A stretch of DNA of 51,124 nt from Candidatus Melainabacteria bacterium (GCA_020853845.1 JADYYD010000205.1:1-51124); one strand, 5' to 3'; positions 25,593-35,301 are shown, counted from the stretch's first letter. The notes: generated by a model not told the origin, from the letters alone. Numbers and translations are program-made.

Positions 25593-26687
25593 CTATCGAG
25601 AAGTCACCAGTGACTGAAATTCCAGCTTTCGACCAAGCTGCGAACTTTGCCTTGCGTGTTCGATGATGCTGATGGTCTTCAGTGCGTTCTCGGGATCGAC
25701 CGGAGCCGGAGTATTGTTTGCAATTGCATCGCGCAGAGCAGTGTAAAAGATTTGGTAGTTTCCTCTTTCACTGATAAGAGTTTCGGTCACTATTTTGCCG
25801 TCTTTCTCAATCGCCAGTTTGCCGGCAAGGCTCACACTTTCTACGCCCCAATCTTTTTCCTTGGGTGTTAAGCCGGCGCGCAAGGCATCTTCCTGCGGGT
25901 CCAATCCGAATTTTTCGTAGCCTCCATTCATTGAAAGCACTCTAAAGCGCGGACCGGGGATTGCCGAGGTCATGTTTGCATGAAGGTGCGCACGAACTCC
26001 GTTTTCAAACTCTAATGCAACGAACGCATCATCATCCGCTCTTACTCCATCTCTTCGTTTGTCTAACTCACAATAGATAGCTGAGGGAGTTCCGAAAAGA
26101 ACACAGGCCTGATCTATCAAATGGCTGCCCAAGTCAAATAGCAAGCCACCACCTTCATCGGCGCCGGCATTTTCTCGCCACTTCTTCGCGTCGATTTTAT
26201 TGCGAAAACGCTCGAAGCGAGATTCGAATCTCACTACGTTTTGCAGCACATTTTCCTTCAACAGTTTTTGTACGGTCAAAAAGTCATTATCCCATCGACG
26301 GTTGTGATATACGGTTAGCAATTGTTTGTGCTTCCGAGCTGTTTCAATCAACTCGCGGCATTCTCTGCTGTTTACAGCAAACGGTTTGTCGACAACCACG
26401 GATTTTCCTGCTTCCAGTGCGGCTTTAGCTTGCGGTGCATGCCACTTGTTCGGCGAGACAATGACGGCTAAGTCAAACTTTTCTTTGTGCGATTTAATAG
26501 CCGCATCAAAAGAATCAACGATTTCGGCTTGGGGAAACGCAGTTGCAGCCTTCTTCTGCCTGGTGCTGTCGCTGCTGGTTATGAGAGTGACTTCCAGACC
26601 TTCCGTTGCCTTCAAGATCGGTGCGTGAAACACCTCGCCTGCCAAACCAAAACCGATAAGTGCGACTCTTAGATTACTGCTGGACAT
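25593..26687 (-). CDS. Gfo/Idh/MocA-family NAD(P)-dependent oxidoreductase
   Basis: The 364-residue enzyme begins with a Rossmann motif (VALIGFGLAGEVFHAPIL). It carries the family's DKPFAVNSRECRELIETA segment, with the EKP-type Lys as DKP, and a C-terminal alpha/beta domain with GGLLFDLGSHLIDQ. Such enzymes oxidise or reduce sugars, inositols or related compounds; the substrate is not apparent. AAGGA 7 nt before the ATG lies in the end of the TPR gene, whose stop is only 1 bp away, so the two are an operon. Confidence 0.9.
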   Translation of the reverse strand: MSSSNLRVALIGFGLAGEVFHAPILKATEGLEVTLITSSDSTRQKKAATAFPQAEIVDSFDAAIKSHKEKFDLAVIVSPNKWHAPQAKAALEAGKSVVVDKPFAVNSRECRELIETARKHKQLLTVYHNRRWDNDFLTVQKLLKENVLQNVVRFESRFERFRNKIDAKKWRENAGADEGGGLLFDLGSHLIDQACVLFGTPSAIYCELDKRRDGVRADDDAFVALEFENGVRAHLHANMTSAIPGPRFRVLSMNGGYEKFGLDPQEDALRAGLTPKEKDWGVESVSLAGKLAIEKDGKIVTETLISERGNYQIFYTALRDAIANNTPAPVDPENALKTISIIEHARQSSQLGRKLEFQSLVTSR

Positions 26688-26688
26688 T

Positions 26689-27354
26689 TCAATTTCCTTT
26701 TTCGCTGGTTGAGGGTGGGCTGAGAGGAGCCACGGTTGAATCTGGAGCTATCGGAGCGGGTGTTTCAGGAGGGGTGTTCTCGGCAGAAGTTGCTGCTGAA
26801 TTTTTTGACTGATCATCTGGAGACGCGATCTCTGTTTCTTCAGGGCTGTTACCGGCGAGCTTCAATTCCAGCGCGGTGATCAAGCGATTGATTCCCGCCA
26901 TTTTTGCAGGGGGTGCCTTCAATGCTTTTGCTTTTTTCAATGCTGCAAGCGCGCGTTTGTATTCGTGCTGCTTGGTCAAAATCAGCCCCAGATTGAACCA
27001 GGGTCCCCAGCGACGAGGTGCCATACGGGCTGCTATCTCAGTAGTTGATTCGGCGCGCTCGAGATTGCCGGACTTGTGTTGCGCAGCACCGAGATTCTCA
27101 TAGTAAGTATAGTCATGACCATAGCGCTGAATGGCTTGTTGAAAAAGCGGAATCGCTTGTTTGTACTGACCGGAGCGAGCCAGCCGCACGCCTTTATTAC
27201 TCATTTTATTTGCTTCGATCCAGTCGAGATATTGTCCTTTCTTTGGAAAGTACTTTGATTCGACATACTCGACTGCGGCAAAAGCTGCAGAATCGAAGGC
27301 TAATGCATTGACTGTCAGCAGCCCTAAAAGAAAAAGAGGGAGGCGGTATTTCAC
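26689..27354 (-). CDS. secreted TPR-repeat protein
   Basis: The 221-residue product has a signal peptide (YRLPLFLLGLLTVNALAFD, cut near AAFA). About three TPR units follow (GVRLARSGQYKQAIPLFQQA, YYENLGAAQHKSGNLERAES, PWFNLGLILTKQHEYKRALA). The C-terminal 50 residues are Pro/Ser/Thr-rich and probably disordered. It is probably a periplasmic protein-binding module. It is the first gene of a two-gene operon with the Gfo/Idh/MocA oxidoreductase. Confidence 0.82.
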   Translation of the reverse strand: MKYRLPLFLLGLLTVNALAFDSAAFAAVEYVESKYFPKKGQYLDWIEANKMSNKGVRLARSGQYKQAIPLFQQAIQRYGHDYTYYENLGAAQHKSGNLERAESTTEIAARMAPRRWGPWFNLGLILTKQHEYKRALAALKKAKALKAPPAKMAGINRLITALELKLAGNSPEETEIASPDDQSKNSAATSAENTPPETPAPIAPDSTVAPLSPPSTSEKGN

Positions 27355-27420
27355 AGAAATATTCCTCCCTCTAATTGAACTCTTGCAGACATCTTGTCTA
27401 ATTGAGTGCTTGACGCAGTT

Positions 27421-28611
27421 TTAGACTTTCGCTTTCTTCTTCATGTCGAAAGTGATTTCGTGCTTAGCCATGCGATCGAATGCTTCTTTCATTCTGGCCT
27501 TGTCTGCGCACAGCCCCATGCGGAACCATCCTTCACCCTGCGGTCCATAGGCGGTTCCGGGCGGAACGACGATGCCCGCTTTGTCCAACATGATTTCGGC
27601 GAATTCTGCAGAGCTCATGCCTTCCGGTGTGCGCAGCCACATGTAGAAGGTTGCTTTGATCGGCTTGACGTTCCAACCGAGTTTTGTCAGTTCGGAAACC
27701 GCCAGGTCACGACGCTCGATATAGAGTTTGTTGCACTCGTCGATGTGGTCCATCGGTCCTTCAAGAGCCGCGATACCGGCAATTTGAATGGCGCGGAATA
27801 CATCGGTATCGCAATTCGACTTGATGGACGAAAGAGCTTTGACTGCCACGGGGTTGCCGATAGCAAAACCAATTCTCCAGCCGGTCATGTTGAACGATTT
27901 GGAAAGAGTATGTAATTCGATAGCTACGTCTTTGGCGCCTTCGACCTGGAAAATCGATGGAGCGACATAACCTTCGTATGTCATTTCCGGATACGACAAG
28001 TCATGGCAAATCAGCAAGTCATGCTTCTTGGCGAAGTCTACGAGTTTTTTGAAAAACTCCAGATCTGCTATCCCGGCAGTCGGGTTGTTGGGATAGTTGA
28101 GCATGATCAGTTTGGCGCGCTTTAAGATGTCTGCCGGAATGGCGTCCAGATCCGGAAGAAAATTGTTCTGCGCGGTAAGCGGCATGAAATAAGGTTCGCC
28201 GCCTGCCAGGATGGTCGATGTTTTATAAACAGGATAGGCGGGGTCCGGAATGATATTGACGTCACCGCTGTCGATGAATGCCATTATGGTGTTATGCAGA
28301 CCTTCTTTCGATCCGATGAGCGAGGTCACTTCGGTATCCGGGTCGACCGTTACTCCAAAGCGGTTCTTCACATAATTAGCGGCTGCGGTTTTGTACTCTT
28401 TGGTGCCGCCGAAAGGTGGATATTTATGGTTGGCTGGATTATCGATGGCTTTGTGCATCGCATCGACAATGTGCTTGGGTGTCGGTTGATCGGGATCGCC
28501 GATGCCCAGATTGATTACATCAACTCCGCGAGCAACAGCAGCCTGGCGTTTCTTATCGATTTCCGCAAAGATATACGGAGGAATCGACTTCATTCTTTTT
28601 GATACTTCCAT
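27421..28611 (-). CDS. dapL: LL-diaminopimelate aminotransferase
   Basis: The 396-residue protein is a fold-type I PLP aminotransferase. Motifs include NLGIGDPDQPTP (34-45), YPPFGGTKEYK, NYPNNPTAG (172-180), HDLSYPEMTYEGY and the PLP-binding lysine in SKSFNMTGWRIGFA (K238). The length and the NLGIGDPD and CHDLSYPEM motifs fit DapL, which converts tetrahydrodipicolinate to LL-diaminopimelate in one step for lysine and peptidoglycan synthesis. This route is used by cyanobacteria, plants and chlamydiae. A related class I aminotransferase (aspartate or alanine type) cannot be fully excluded. It stands alone. Confidence 0.85.
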   Translation of the reverse strand: MEVSKRMKSIPPYIFAEIDKKRQAAVARGVDVINLGIGDPDQPTPKHIVDAMHKAIDNPANHKYPPFGGTKEYKTAAANYVKNRFGVTVDPDTEVTSLIGSKEGLHNTIMAFIDSGDVNIIPDPAYPVYKTSTILAGGEPYFMPLTAQNNFLPDLDAIPADILKRAKLIMLNYPNNPTAGIADLEFFKKLVDFAKKHDLLICHDLSYPEMTYEGYVAPSIFQVEGAKDVAIELHTLSKSFNMTGWRIGFAIGNPVAVKALSSIKSNCDTDVFRAIQIAGIAALEGPMDHIDECNKLYIERRDLAVSELTKLGWNVKPIKATFYMWLRTPEGMSSAEFAEIMLDKAGIVVPPGTAYGPQGEGWFRMGLCADKARMKEAFDRMAKHEITFDMKKKAKV

Positions 28612-28909
28612 GGCAAGAACCCCAATAGTTTGTGGACAGGACGGATGTTGACCGCAATCGAGTGGTAAACGTCCACGGGAATTGCGCCAGAGCCATCACA
28701 AGTCCATTATTTTAAGTGATGGGAAGGGCGTTTTCATGATGCTTTCTTGTCTTTGAAGCGTTTTTGCGCGAAGAATCGGTGTTGAAGTCTGAAAACTTCG
28801 GCGGGTACTGCGTTACGGGCGACGAAGCCCGAGGCTGCTTAAGTAGATTTACATTAAGATTGGCACGGTGTTGTCATTTAGACCACCGGATCTAGCTATC
28901 TTTGACTTT
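28612..28909. other. divergent intergenic region, 298 bp
   Basis: It lies between dapL and the second GT39 gene. A weak dyad (CCATCAC at 28693 and GTGATGG at 28716) is the only structure I see. No convincing promoter was found by eye. Confidence 0.4.
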
Positions 28910-30691
28910 ATGAATGCGTCCGCGTCCACAAGCAGCTTGCCGGAAGAAAAGGTGCAGGCGATTACTATCCCACCCTGGAGCAAGAAAAACGCCTGGGCGC
29001 TTTTGGCTACCTTTATTTTGGCGACCGCTGTTTTCTTCAATGGCATCGGCAGCTTTCCGCTGTTCAATCCGGATGAAGCCCTCTACGCAGAACCTGCGCG
29101 GGAGATGTTGAAGAACGGTGATTACCTAACGACGCACCTCAATTACATAGTTCGCTACACAAAACCGCCGCTGGTGATTTGGGCGCAAGCATTTCTCTTT
29201 AGTTTGTTCGGAGTCAGCGAGGGCGTCGCCCGCTCGTTTGGCGCTGCCTGCGGTGTCATTTTAGTCGTTTTGACACAGGCATTCCTGACTCGCTATGTCA
29301 GTCTTAGAGCCGGTATCGTCGCTGCAACTTCACTGATCGCCGCGCCATTGTTTTTTGCAACGGCTCGCGAGTGTATCACCGATATGCCGCTGTCGCTCTT
29401 TCTGGCCAGCTCGCTAATGGCTTTCTATGCGGCTTTTCATGAGAAGCGCAACAAGCTTCTTGCCACTGCCGGATATGTATTGATGGCGTTTGCCGTGATG
29501 ACAAAAGGACCCGTCGCTATCGTTCTTCCTGTCGCCATATTAGCCACCTACTTCCTCACGACGGGTGGCTTGAAGCAAGCCTGGCAGCGCTTCTTTCCTC
29601 TAATTGGCGCTTTTATTGTTGCGACTTTGGCACTGCCATGGTTCGTTCTCGAAATCATCGCCACCAAGGGTGAGTATTTTCAGGAATTTTTCGTTCGCGA
29701 AAATTTTCAGCGTTTTACCGCCGTTGTAGATTCGCATAAAGAGCCGGTCTGGTACCACACCGCAGCTGTCATGGGCGGTTACTTTCCATTCTCGCTTTTC
29801 TTGCCGATGGCGTTTTTTGAGACGGCGCGCAATTTGAAAGAGCATCTAAAAGCACCTCTGTCTGCTGCAAACGGTTGGCTGGAGCGCGCGCGTGCGGTGC
29901 CGGCAGCGCTGAGCAAAATGGATCTGTGTTCATCGTTGCAGTATTTTGCCGCACTGTGGCTCGTCATCACGGTTGCTTTCTTCAGCGCCAGCGTATCTAA
30001 ACTTCTGCCCTATACATTGCCCGCGTTTCCTGCTGCTGCAATTCTCTTTGCTCTTGAAACAGAACGTGTGTTCGCGCAAAGTGGGCGCCGGCGTTTGAGC
30101 ATACCTATAAGTCTGCTTGCGGTTGCATACGCAGTCGCATTTTTCTTGTTGCCATTTATACTAGGCAAAGTGCGCAACATGCCCGATGGTGTTTTACCAC
30201 TGGTACAGCCGGCAATCGCTGCGTGTGCCGTGTCCATGACAATCGCCTGGATTTCCAGTTGGCTGAATAAAAAACAGGTTGCAGTCGGCCTTCTTTTAGC
30301 TACTCAGGTGCTTATTGCCGGTCTTTTGGCGCCGCCTGTGACAATTGCTCTGTCGAAGCAATGGGAAGGTCCTATTCCTGAGTTGTCTCGCATGGTCGGC
30401 AAATTCGAAGAGCCTGCCTTCGTTTTCGATATGCGAAAACCGGGCGTGCCATTTTATGCAGATCGGCAAATGTCCCAGGCGTGGACCTGGGCTGTGCTCA
30501 CTTCGGAGCTTGCCCGTATGCCGCGTGCATACGTCATCACCAGAGCTCGCAATAAAGGACCGTTTATGGAAATGCCCGGCTTCACTGTTTTAAAGGAAGA
30601 GGGTTTGTATATGCTTCTTCGCTTCGACAATCCGTTTGCGCCGAAAGCTCCGTATGTGCCGAGCCCGGGCATCCACAGTATGCAGCGCTGA
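28910..30691 (+). CDS. GT39-type membrane glycosyltransferase (ArnT/PMT-like), copy 2
   Basis: The 593-residue protein starts at ATG 28910 (an upstream GTG at 28868 is less likely) and has many membrane helices. The first outer loop has FNPDEALYAEPAREM and NGDYLTTHLNYIVRYTKPPL, the donor-binding acidic motif of ArnT/PMT-like enzymes. It would transfer a sugar from polyprenyl phosphate to an envelope acceptor. It is a paralogue of 17808-19667: both show the acidic motif, the GD-T-HLNY segment and a FGVSE motif at the same place. Its 3' end is 5 bp from the convergent YhiN-family gene. Confidence 0.88.
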   Translation: MNASASTSSLPEEKVQAITIPPWSKKNAWALLATFILATAVFFNGIGSFPLFNPDEALYAEPAREMLKNGDYLTTHLNYIVRYTKPPLVIWAQAFLFSLFGVSEGVARSFGAACGVILVVLTQAFLTRYVSLRAGIVAATSLIAAPLFFATARECITDMPLSLFLASSLMAFYAAFHEKRNKLLATAGYVLMAFAVMTKGPVAIVLPVAILATYFLTTGGLKQAWQRFFPLIGAFIVATLALPWFVLEIIATKGEYFQEFFVRENFQRFTAVVDSHKEPVWYHTAAVMGGYFPFSLFLPMAFFETARNLKEHLKAPLSAANGWLERARAVPAALSKMDLCSSLQYFAALWLVITVAFFSASVSKLLPYTLPAFPAAAILFALETERVFAQSGRRRLSIPISLLAVAYAVAFFLLPFILGKVRNMPDGVLPLVQPAIAACAVSMTIAWISSWLNKKQVAVGLLLATQVLIAGLLAPPVTIALSKQWEGPIPELSRMVGKFEEPAFVFDMRKPGVPFYADRQMSQAWTWAVLTSELARMPRAYVITRARNKGPFMEMPGFTVLKEEGLYMLLRFDNPFAPKAPYVPSPGIHSMQR

Positions 30692-30696
30692 GTTCT

Positions 30697-31872
30697 CTAG
30701 ACTGCGATACCGGCGGCGTGACCTGATGCCCACGCCCACTGGAAGTTGTATCCTCCCAGTTGTCCTGTCACATCGACCACTTCTCCAATAAAATAAAGAC
30801 CCGGAACCTTTTTCACTTCCATCGTCGTGGATGAGAGTGCACCGGTGTCGACGCCTCCCCTTGTGACTTCTGCTTTTCTGTATCCTACGGTTCCCTGGGG
30901 AGTAATTTGCCAGGCTTCGAGTTTTGCAGTCAGGTTGCGCATTTTCGCTTCTGAAAGTTCAGAGATGTTGCCTTTGATGTTTTCCATTTTGCAGATTATT
31001 TCCGCCAAACGTCGCGGAATGATCTCGGCAAGAATATTTTTCACCTCTTTATTCGAGCCATCAGCAAAGCGCTCATTGAAATATGCGACCGGATCAACCT
31101 CCGGCGCAATGTTGATCGTTATGGAATCTCCTTTCTTCCAATAGAGCGATGCCTGCAAGCTGGCGGGTCCGGACAGTCCGGTATGCGTAAACAAAATATT
31201 CTCGCGGAAAGCTGCCTGATTGACCGAAACGATTGAATCAACCGAAACGCCGGTTAATTCCTTGAACTTGGACAAATCGGCTGAGCCGAAATTAAAGCCG
31301 TCCAGTGCCGGCGCAGTTTCCACCACATTGATATCAAACTGCCGAGCAATGTTGTAGCCAAAGCCCGTGGCGCCGATTTGCGGGATGGACAGCCCGCCTG
31401 TGGCTACGACCAATGATTGGCAGGAGAATGTTTCACTGTTTGTGTGAACGAGAAAGCCATCATCTCTTTCGACTAATTTTATGACGCGCCCTTTGAAGAA
31501 TGTAGCACCTGCTCTTTCCGATTCACTTACGAGCAGGTCAACGACCTGTTGCGCAGAACCGTCGCAGAAGAGCTGCCCGAGCTTCTTTTCGTGATATGCA
31601 ATTTTGTGCTCTTCGATAAGCTCGATGAAATCGCCAGGTGTATATCTCGATAGTGCCGACTTGGCGAAGTGTGGGTTTTTGGAAACATAATTATCGGGAC
31701 CGGCAAACAGGTTGGTAAAGTTGCACCGCCCGCCGCCGGAGATGAGAATTTTTCTTCCTATCACCGTGGCATGATCGACAAGCGCCACCTTGCGCCCGCG
31801 CCGCCCAGCATGAATGGCGCACATCATTCCGGCTCCGCCGGCGCCAATTACAACCACATCGAACTTAAGCAT
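30697..31872 (-). CDS. YhiN/HI0933-family flavoprotein
   Basis: The 391-residue protein begins VVVIGAGGAGMMCAIHAGRR, an FAD-binding Rossmann motif. The family-specific GRKILISGGGRCNFTN follows, and FIGEVVDVTGQLGGYNFQWA lies near the end. These are hallmarks of the HI0933/YhiN family of FAD/NAD(P)-dependent oxidoreductases, whose substrate is not established. The ATG at 31872 is preferred over a TTG six codons upstream because the fold starts there. It is divergent from the amidohydrolase gene, 90 bp away. Confidence 0.9.
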   Translation of the reverse strand: MLKFDVVVIGAGGAGMMCAIHAGRRGRKVALVDHATVIGRKILISGGGRCNFTNLFAGPDNYVSKNPHFAKSALSRYTPGDFIELIEEHKIAYHEKKLGQLFCDGSAQQVVDLLVSESERAGATFFKGRVIKLVERDDGFLVHTNSETFSCQSLVVATGGLSIPQIGATGFGYNIARQFDINVVETAPALDGFNFGSADLSKFKELTGVSVDSIVSVNQAAFRENILFTHTGLSGPASLQASLYWKKGDSITINIAPEVDPVAYFNERFADGSNKEVKNILAEIIPRRLAEIICKMENIKGNISELSEAKMRNLTAKLEAWQITPQGTVGYRKAEVTRGGVDTGALSSTTMEVKKVPGLYFIGEVVDVTGQLGGYNFQWAWASGHAAGIAV

Positions 31873-31962
31873 CCAGAGATCTCTTCGCAATCTCGAGCGA
31901 TTATACTCTTCAGTTCCTTAGCTTTTGCCGAAGTGGACAGATTCATAAGAGGAACCGTTTCT

Positions 31963-33822
31963 ATGCCTTTTGCCAAGCGCAATTTGCTTGCCGCCGCCGG
32001 GGTCGCCCTCATGTTGGCAGCGCCGGGACAGCCGGCATGGGCAAAACCTTTTGTCCATACTGCAGATACCTCAGATACTTCAAACGGCCAGCCTGGCGTT
32101 GCTGATGAGGCTGTCGATGGTGTCGGGCTGACGAATAAATCGTCCTTGGCAAAAGCAAAACTTCCCGCCGATATCGTCTTCAAAAACGGAGCTGTTTGCA
32201 CGATGGATGCCGCCCGGCGGTGGTGCGAGGCTTTGGCGGTGCAGAAAGGACGGATCAGCTTTGTGGGAAGCGACAAGCTCGCGGGGGCTTTAATCGGTCC
32301 TCAAACCAAAGTCGTTGACTTGAAAGGACGCATGATTTTGCCGAGCTTTCACGACAATCATGTTCATCTTGCCGAAGGCGGTGTGGAGCTTTCGCAGCTC
32401 AATCTCGAAGGCGCTGCCAACGTTGAAGAGATAAAGCAGCGCCTCAAAAATTATGCGCAGAAAAATCCCGATAAGAAGTGGATCTTGGGTGGCAATTGGG
32501 CGCTTACATTGTTTGCCGATGCCAATCCAAAGAAGGAAGTGTTGGATGCGGTTGTCAGCGACAGACCTGTATTTATCATTTCCAATGATGGACATTCCGC
32601 CTGGGCCAATTCCAGGGCGATTGAAATCGCCGGTGTGACGGCGAAAACAGCGGATCCACCCCTGGGCAGAATAGAAAGAGATTCTTCAACCGGCGAACCG
32701 ACTGGAGCATTTCGTGAAGCGGCGATGGATCTCATTCGTCGCAAATCACCTGCGGTAACTGCTCAAGAGATGCTGTCCGGCACAAGGAATGCTGTCAAAT
32801 GTGCTAATTCATTCGGCATAACTTCCGTCATAGAAGCGAATACCGGCGAAGACATTTTAAGAGCTTATAAAAAACTGGTTGAGGAAAAGGCGCTCACATT
32901 GAGAGTGCGGACAGCTCTTGAAACGGATCCGCAAGGGGACGAGAAACAAGTTGAGCGCGCTATAAAGCTGAGAAAGAAATATTCGGGTGGGAGGCTCACA
33001 GTCGGAGCTGCGAAATTTTTTGCGGATGGTGTTGTAGAAACTCATACCGCAGCACTATTGTCACCTTATCTAGACAAAAAGAACGAAACTGGAATAAGCA
33101 ATTGGACCGACGAGAAATTTGCCAAACTGGCAACTCTTTTCGATGAGAAAGGCTTCCAGATCCACATTCATGCAATAGGAGATCGAGCCGTTCGTCAGGC
33201 TCTCAACTCGATTGAGGCGGCTCGAAGAGCCAACGGCGATCTTGATCACCGGCCGCACATCGCTCACCTTCAATTGATAGACAAGAATGACTTGCCGCGC
33301 TTCAGAAAATTGGGGGTAACGGCAACCTTTCAGCCTTTGTGGGCTTACAGGGACGTGTTTGTGAAAGAGCTCACTGTGCCGGTTCTGGGTGAGGAGCGAA
33401 CAAACAGCATGTATCCGATTAACAGCTTGCTGCGCAATGGATGTTTGCTGTCGGCAGGCAGTGACTGGACTGTCAGCTCGCTGAATCCATTGGACGCAAT
33501 CGAGGTGGCAGTAACTCGAAAAGGACTGTCCGATGATGCGAGCACGATGAAGGATGAGCCGCTTAACTTAGACGAGCGCGTCAATTTGCTGGATATTCTT
33601 GCTGCTTACACTTGCGGCGGTGCGTTTGTCGATCACACGGATCGCGAAACAGGCACGCTGGAGGTCGGCAAGAGTGCCGACTTGGTTGTGCTCGACAAAA
33701 ACTTGTTTGAGGTTCGAGCTGAGGAGATTCACAAAGCGCGTGTGATGCAAACGCTCATTGAGGGCGAGATTGTTTTCGATCGCGAGCGTGACTTGGTGCC
33801 GACAAGCGGCGCCAAAAACTGA
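31963..33822 (+). CDS. secreted amidohydrolase (YtcJ-like, amidohydrolase 3)
   Basis: From the ATG at 31963 (AGAGGAA about 9 nt upstream) the 619-residue protein has a signal peptide (RNLLAAAGVALMLAAPG, cut near AWA). A metal-dependent hydrolase follows, with PSFHDNHVHL, the carboxylated-lysine-type region, FQIHIHAIGDRAVRQAL and a C-terminal TLEVGKSADLVVLD typical of amidohydrolases. YtcJ-like enzymes hydrolyse amide or ester bonds of small molecules, and the substrate is unknown. Export to the periplasm is predicted. It stands alone. Confidence 0.88.
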   Translation: MPFAKRNLLAAAGVALMLAAPGQPAWAKPFVHTADTSDTSNGQPGVADEAVDGVGLTNKSSLAKAKLPADIVFKNGAVCTMDAARRWCEALAVQKGRISFVGSDKLAGALIGPQTKVVDLKGRMILPSFHDNHVHLAEGGVELSQLNLEGAANVEEIKQRLKNYAQKNPDKKWILGGNWALTLFADANPKKEVLDAVVSDRPVFIISNDGHSAWANSRAIEIAGVTAKTADPPLGRIERDSSTGEPTGAFREAAMDLIRRKSPAVTAQEMLSGTRNAVKCANSFGITSVIEANTGEDILRAYKKLVEEKALTLRVRTALETDPQGDEKQVERAIKLRKKYSGGRLTVGAAKFFADGVVETHTAALLSPYLDKKNETGISNWTDEKFAKLATLFDEKGFQIHIHAIGDRAVRQALNSIEAARRANGDLDHRPHIAHLQLIDKNDLPRFRKLGVTATFQPLWAYRDVFVKELTVPVLGEERTNSMYPINSLLRNGCLLSAGSDWTVSSLNPLDAIEVAVTRKGLSDDASTMKDEPLNLDERVNLLDILAAYTCGGAFVDHTDRETGTLEVGKSADLVVLDKNLFEVRAEEIHKARVMQTLIEGEIVFDRERDLVPTSGAKN

Positions 33823-33840
33823 TAATCGACCGCTTGTCCG

Positions 33841-34407
33841 CTATTGCAAGCCTTCCGGATGCTCTACATTGCTATTGGCGATGTAGGCGCAATTTGCCGG
33901 CTGACCGACTATTGGAACCGAGCCGATAAACGGCATTCCCGACATGTTCAACCAAGGATTTATCCTGAACTGTGTGCGGATTTGATACTCGAAAATGTTG
34001 TTTTGAGTATCAGCCGGCGCACCCAGCCCGGAATTTTTGCTTCCATAGGTCGTATTGCCGGATGACAAACTGGTCTGAGCGATGTAGAGATCAGCGCCGC
34101 AACCGTTCGCCCCGCCAACCGGTGTTATGTTGGCAAACTTGCCGAACCCGGAGTTTTTCCATTTTGTAGTCTCTTGCTCCATGCCGGTTACCGCTTCCTG
34201 CCATGTTGTCGAGGCGCCGGCGATGCTGGCCGATTGCCTCGTTATCATGAGAACGGTCGCGGAGCTTGTGGCAAAGCCGATCAGATTAATGAGCGGAAAG
34301 AGGATGACCAGAAAAAATATGAATAGAACCGGCGCAAATTCTGCAATCGCGCCACTTCCAGTGCAACGACGAAGACGCCGCTTATGTGCTCGAGTACGGC
34401 AACCCAT
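33841..34407 (-). CDS. TadE-like pilus/secretion membrane protein
   Basis: The 188-residue protein has an Arg/Lys-rich start, then GSGAIAEFAPVLFIFFLVIL, a single N-terminal membrane helix with the conserved Glu seen in TadE-type pseudopilins. A Ser/Thr/Gly/Asn-rich outer region with a few cysteines follows. TadE proteins take part in tight-adherence (Flp) pilus assembly. No tad ATPase or TadC gene is near, so the assignment rests on the N-terminus. The start could be ATG 34407 or GTG 34413. Confidence 0.65.
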   Translation of the reverse strand: MGCRTRAHKRRLRRCTGSGAIAEFAPVLFIFFLVILFPLINLIGFATSSATVLMITRQSASIAGASTTWQEAVTGMEQETTKWKNSGFGKFANITPVGGANGCGADLYIAQTSLSSGNTTYGSKNSGLGAPADTQNNIFEYQIRTQFRINPWLNMSGMPFIGSVPIVGQPANCAYIANSNVEHPEGLQ

Positions 34408-34515
34408 CACCACTCAACCCCCCAGTCGAAATTGGCAAGGAAACCCAATTACATTATTCCCTGTAAGATTAACTTCGGTCTCCCCCCAACGGGTGACCAA
34501 AGGCAGGTAAGTATC

Positions 34516-34884
34516 ATGATTGATAGCGCTGACAAGCTTTCCGGGATTATTGGAAGAAAAATTGTGCGAGCAAACAGTACTCTCAGGCAGTTCGCTGTAG
34601 AGCTTTCCGACCAGGCCTGCTTGATTCTGGATGCCGAAACCGACGTTTCCGGCCCGACAATAAACCCGCAGGTGGCGGGTTCAGACCTCTTTCCCCGTGA
34701 CGGGGATGCTGTTTGTGCCGTGGATTGGAGCTGGATCAAGGGCGCAGAGCTGACTGATATAGCGGTGAGTGCGCAGAAAGTACGTTTGACCCTGTCGCCT
34801 CAAGGACCCGTTACCATTTCTGTTGGAACCTGGCAGGGGAAACCTTTTCTGTCCTTTATGCCTTATCAGGCACCCACCAAGTAA
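34516..34884 (+). CDS. small protein of unknown function
   Basis: The 122-residue product starts at ATG 34516 with an AGGTAAG-like site upstream. It is a soluble, beta-rich sequence with two Cys (QACLILDAE and DAVCAVDWSW) and no signal or membrane segment. Upstream in-frame starts are possible but overlap the opposite-strand TadE-like gene. No family was recognised. Confidence 0.6.
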   Translation: MIDSADKLSGIIGRKIVRANSTLRQFAVELSDQACLILDAETDVSGPTINPQVAGSDLFPRDGDAVCAVDWSWIKGAELTDIAVSAQKVRLTLSPQGPVTISVGTWQGKPFLSFMPYQAPTK

Positions 34885-34925
34885 GAACCGAACCAGGTTG
34901 TGGCTAAGAGCAATTCCTTTGTTTT

Positions 34926-34943
34926 CGGTGCCTTCCGGCACCG
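34926..34943 (+). terminator. GC-rich hairpin downstream of the 122-residue protein gene
   Basis: CGGTGCC and GGCACCG pair perfectly around TTCC, 42 bp after the stop codon at 34884. There is no U-run after the stem, so it could be a weak terminator or an mRNA-stabilising hairpin. Confidence 0.35.
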
Positions 34944-35099
34944 GCCGGCGAAGAATTTGCGTACTTTCCGCAAATTTTGCCCCTCAAATATGGGAATTAC
35001 CGGGGCCCGTTGGGATTTCCACCAATCGATACTTTTATTGGATTGGTCTAATATTTGCACATAAAACGGAAACCCCGAGTGCAGAACGGAGATTCGACC

Positions 35100-35261
35100 A
35101 TGAATCCGACCACGATAAATACTAAAGACGAAGTTGCTGAGTCCAGAAACGCGAGTGAAAGAACTCAATCTGCAGCCGGCGCGAGCCAAAACGCCACTCC
35201 CGTTTGCAAGAATGGAGTATGCATGGTCACATGGAAGCCCACGAAGCCGCAAGCTGCTTAG
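35100..35261 (+). CDS. 53-residue peptide with C-terminal Cys motif
   Basis: The ATG at 35100 has CGGAGA about 8 nt upstream. The product has a polar Ser/Thr/Asn/Glu-rich leader-like N-terminus and ends PVCKNGVCMVTWKPTKPQAA, with two Cys four residues apart and a Trp-Lys-Pro. No known family was recognised. The layout of a disordered start plus a compact Cys/Trp end could be a zinc- or partner-binding peptide or a modified-peptide precursor; both are speculation. It converges on the small basic gene at 35302-35517. Confidence 0.5.
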   Translation: MNPTTINTKDEVAESRNASERTQSAAGASQNATPVCKNGVCMVTWKPTKPQAA

Positions 35262-35284
35262 TCAGTCGGTCTTACAGAAATCAC

Positions 35285-35299
35285 AGCGATAAAATCGCT
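35285..35299. terminator. short hairpin between two convergent small genes
   Basis: AGCGAT-AAA-ATCGCT forms a perfect 6-bp stem in the 40-bp gap between the convergent stop codons. There is no U-run on either side, so a bidirectional terminator role is only possible. Confidence 0.3.
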
Positions 35300-35301
35300 A
35301 A

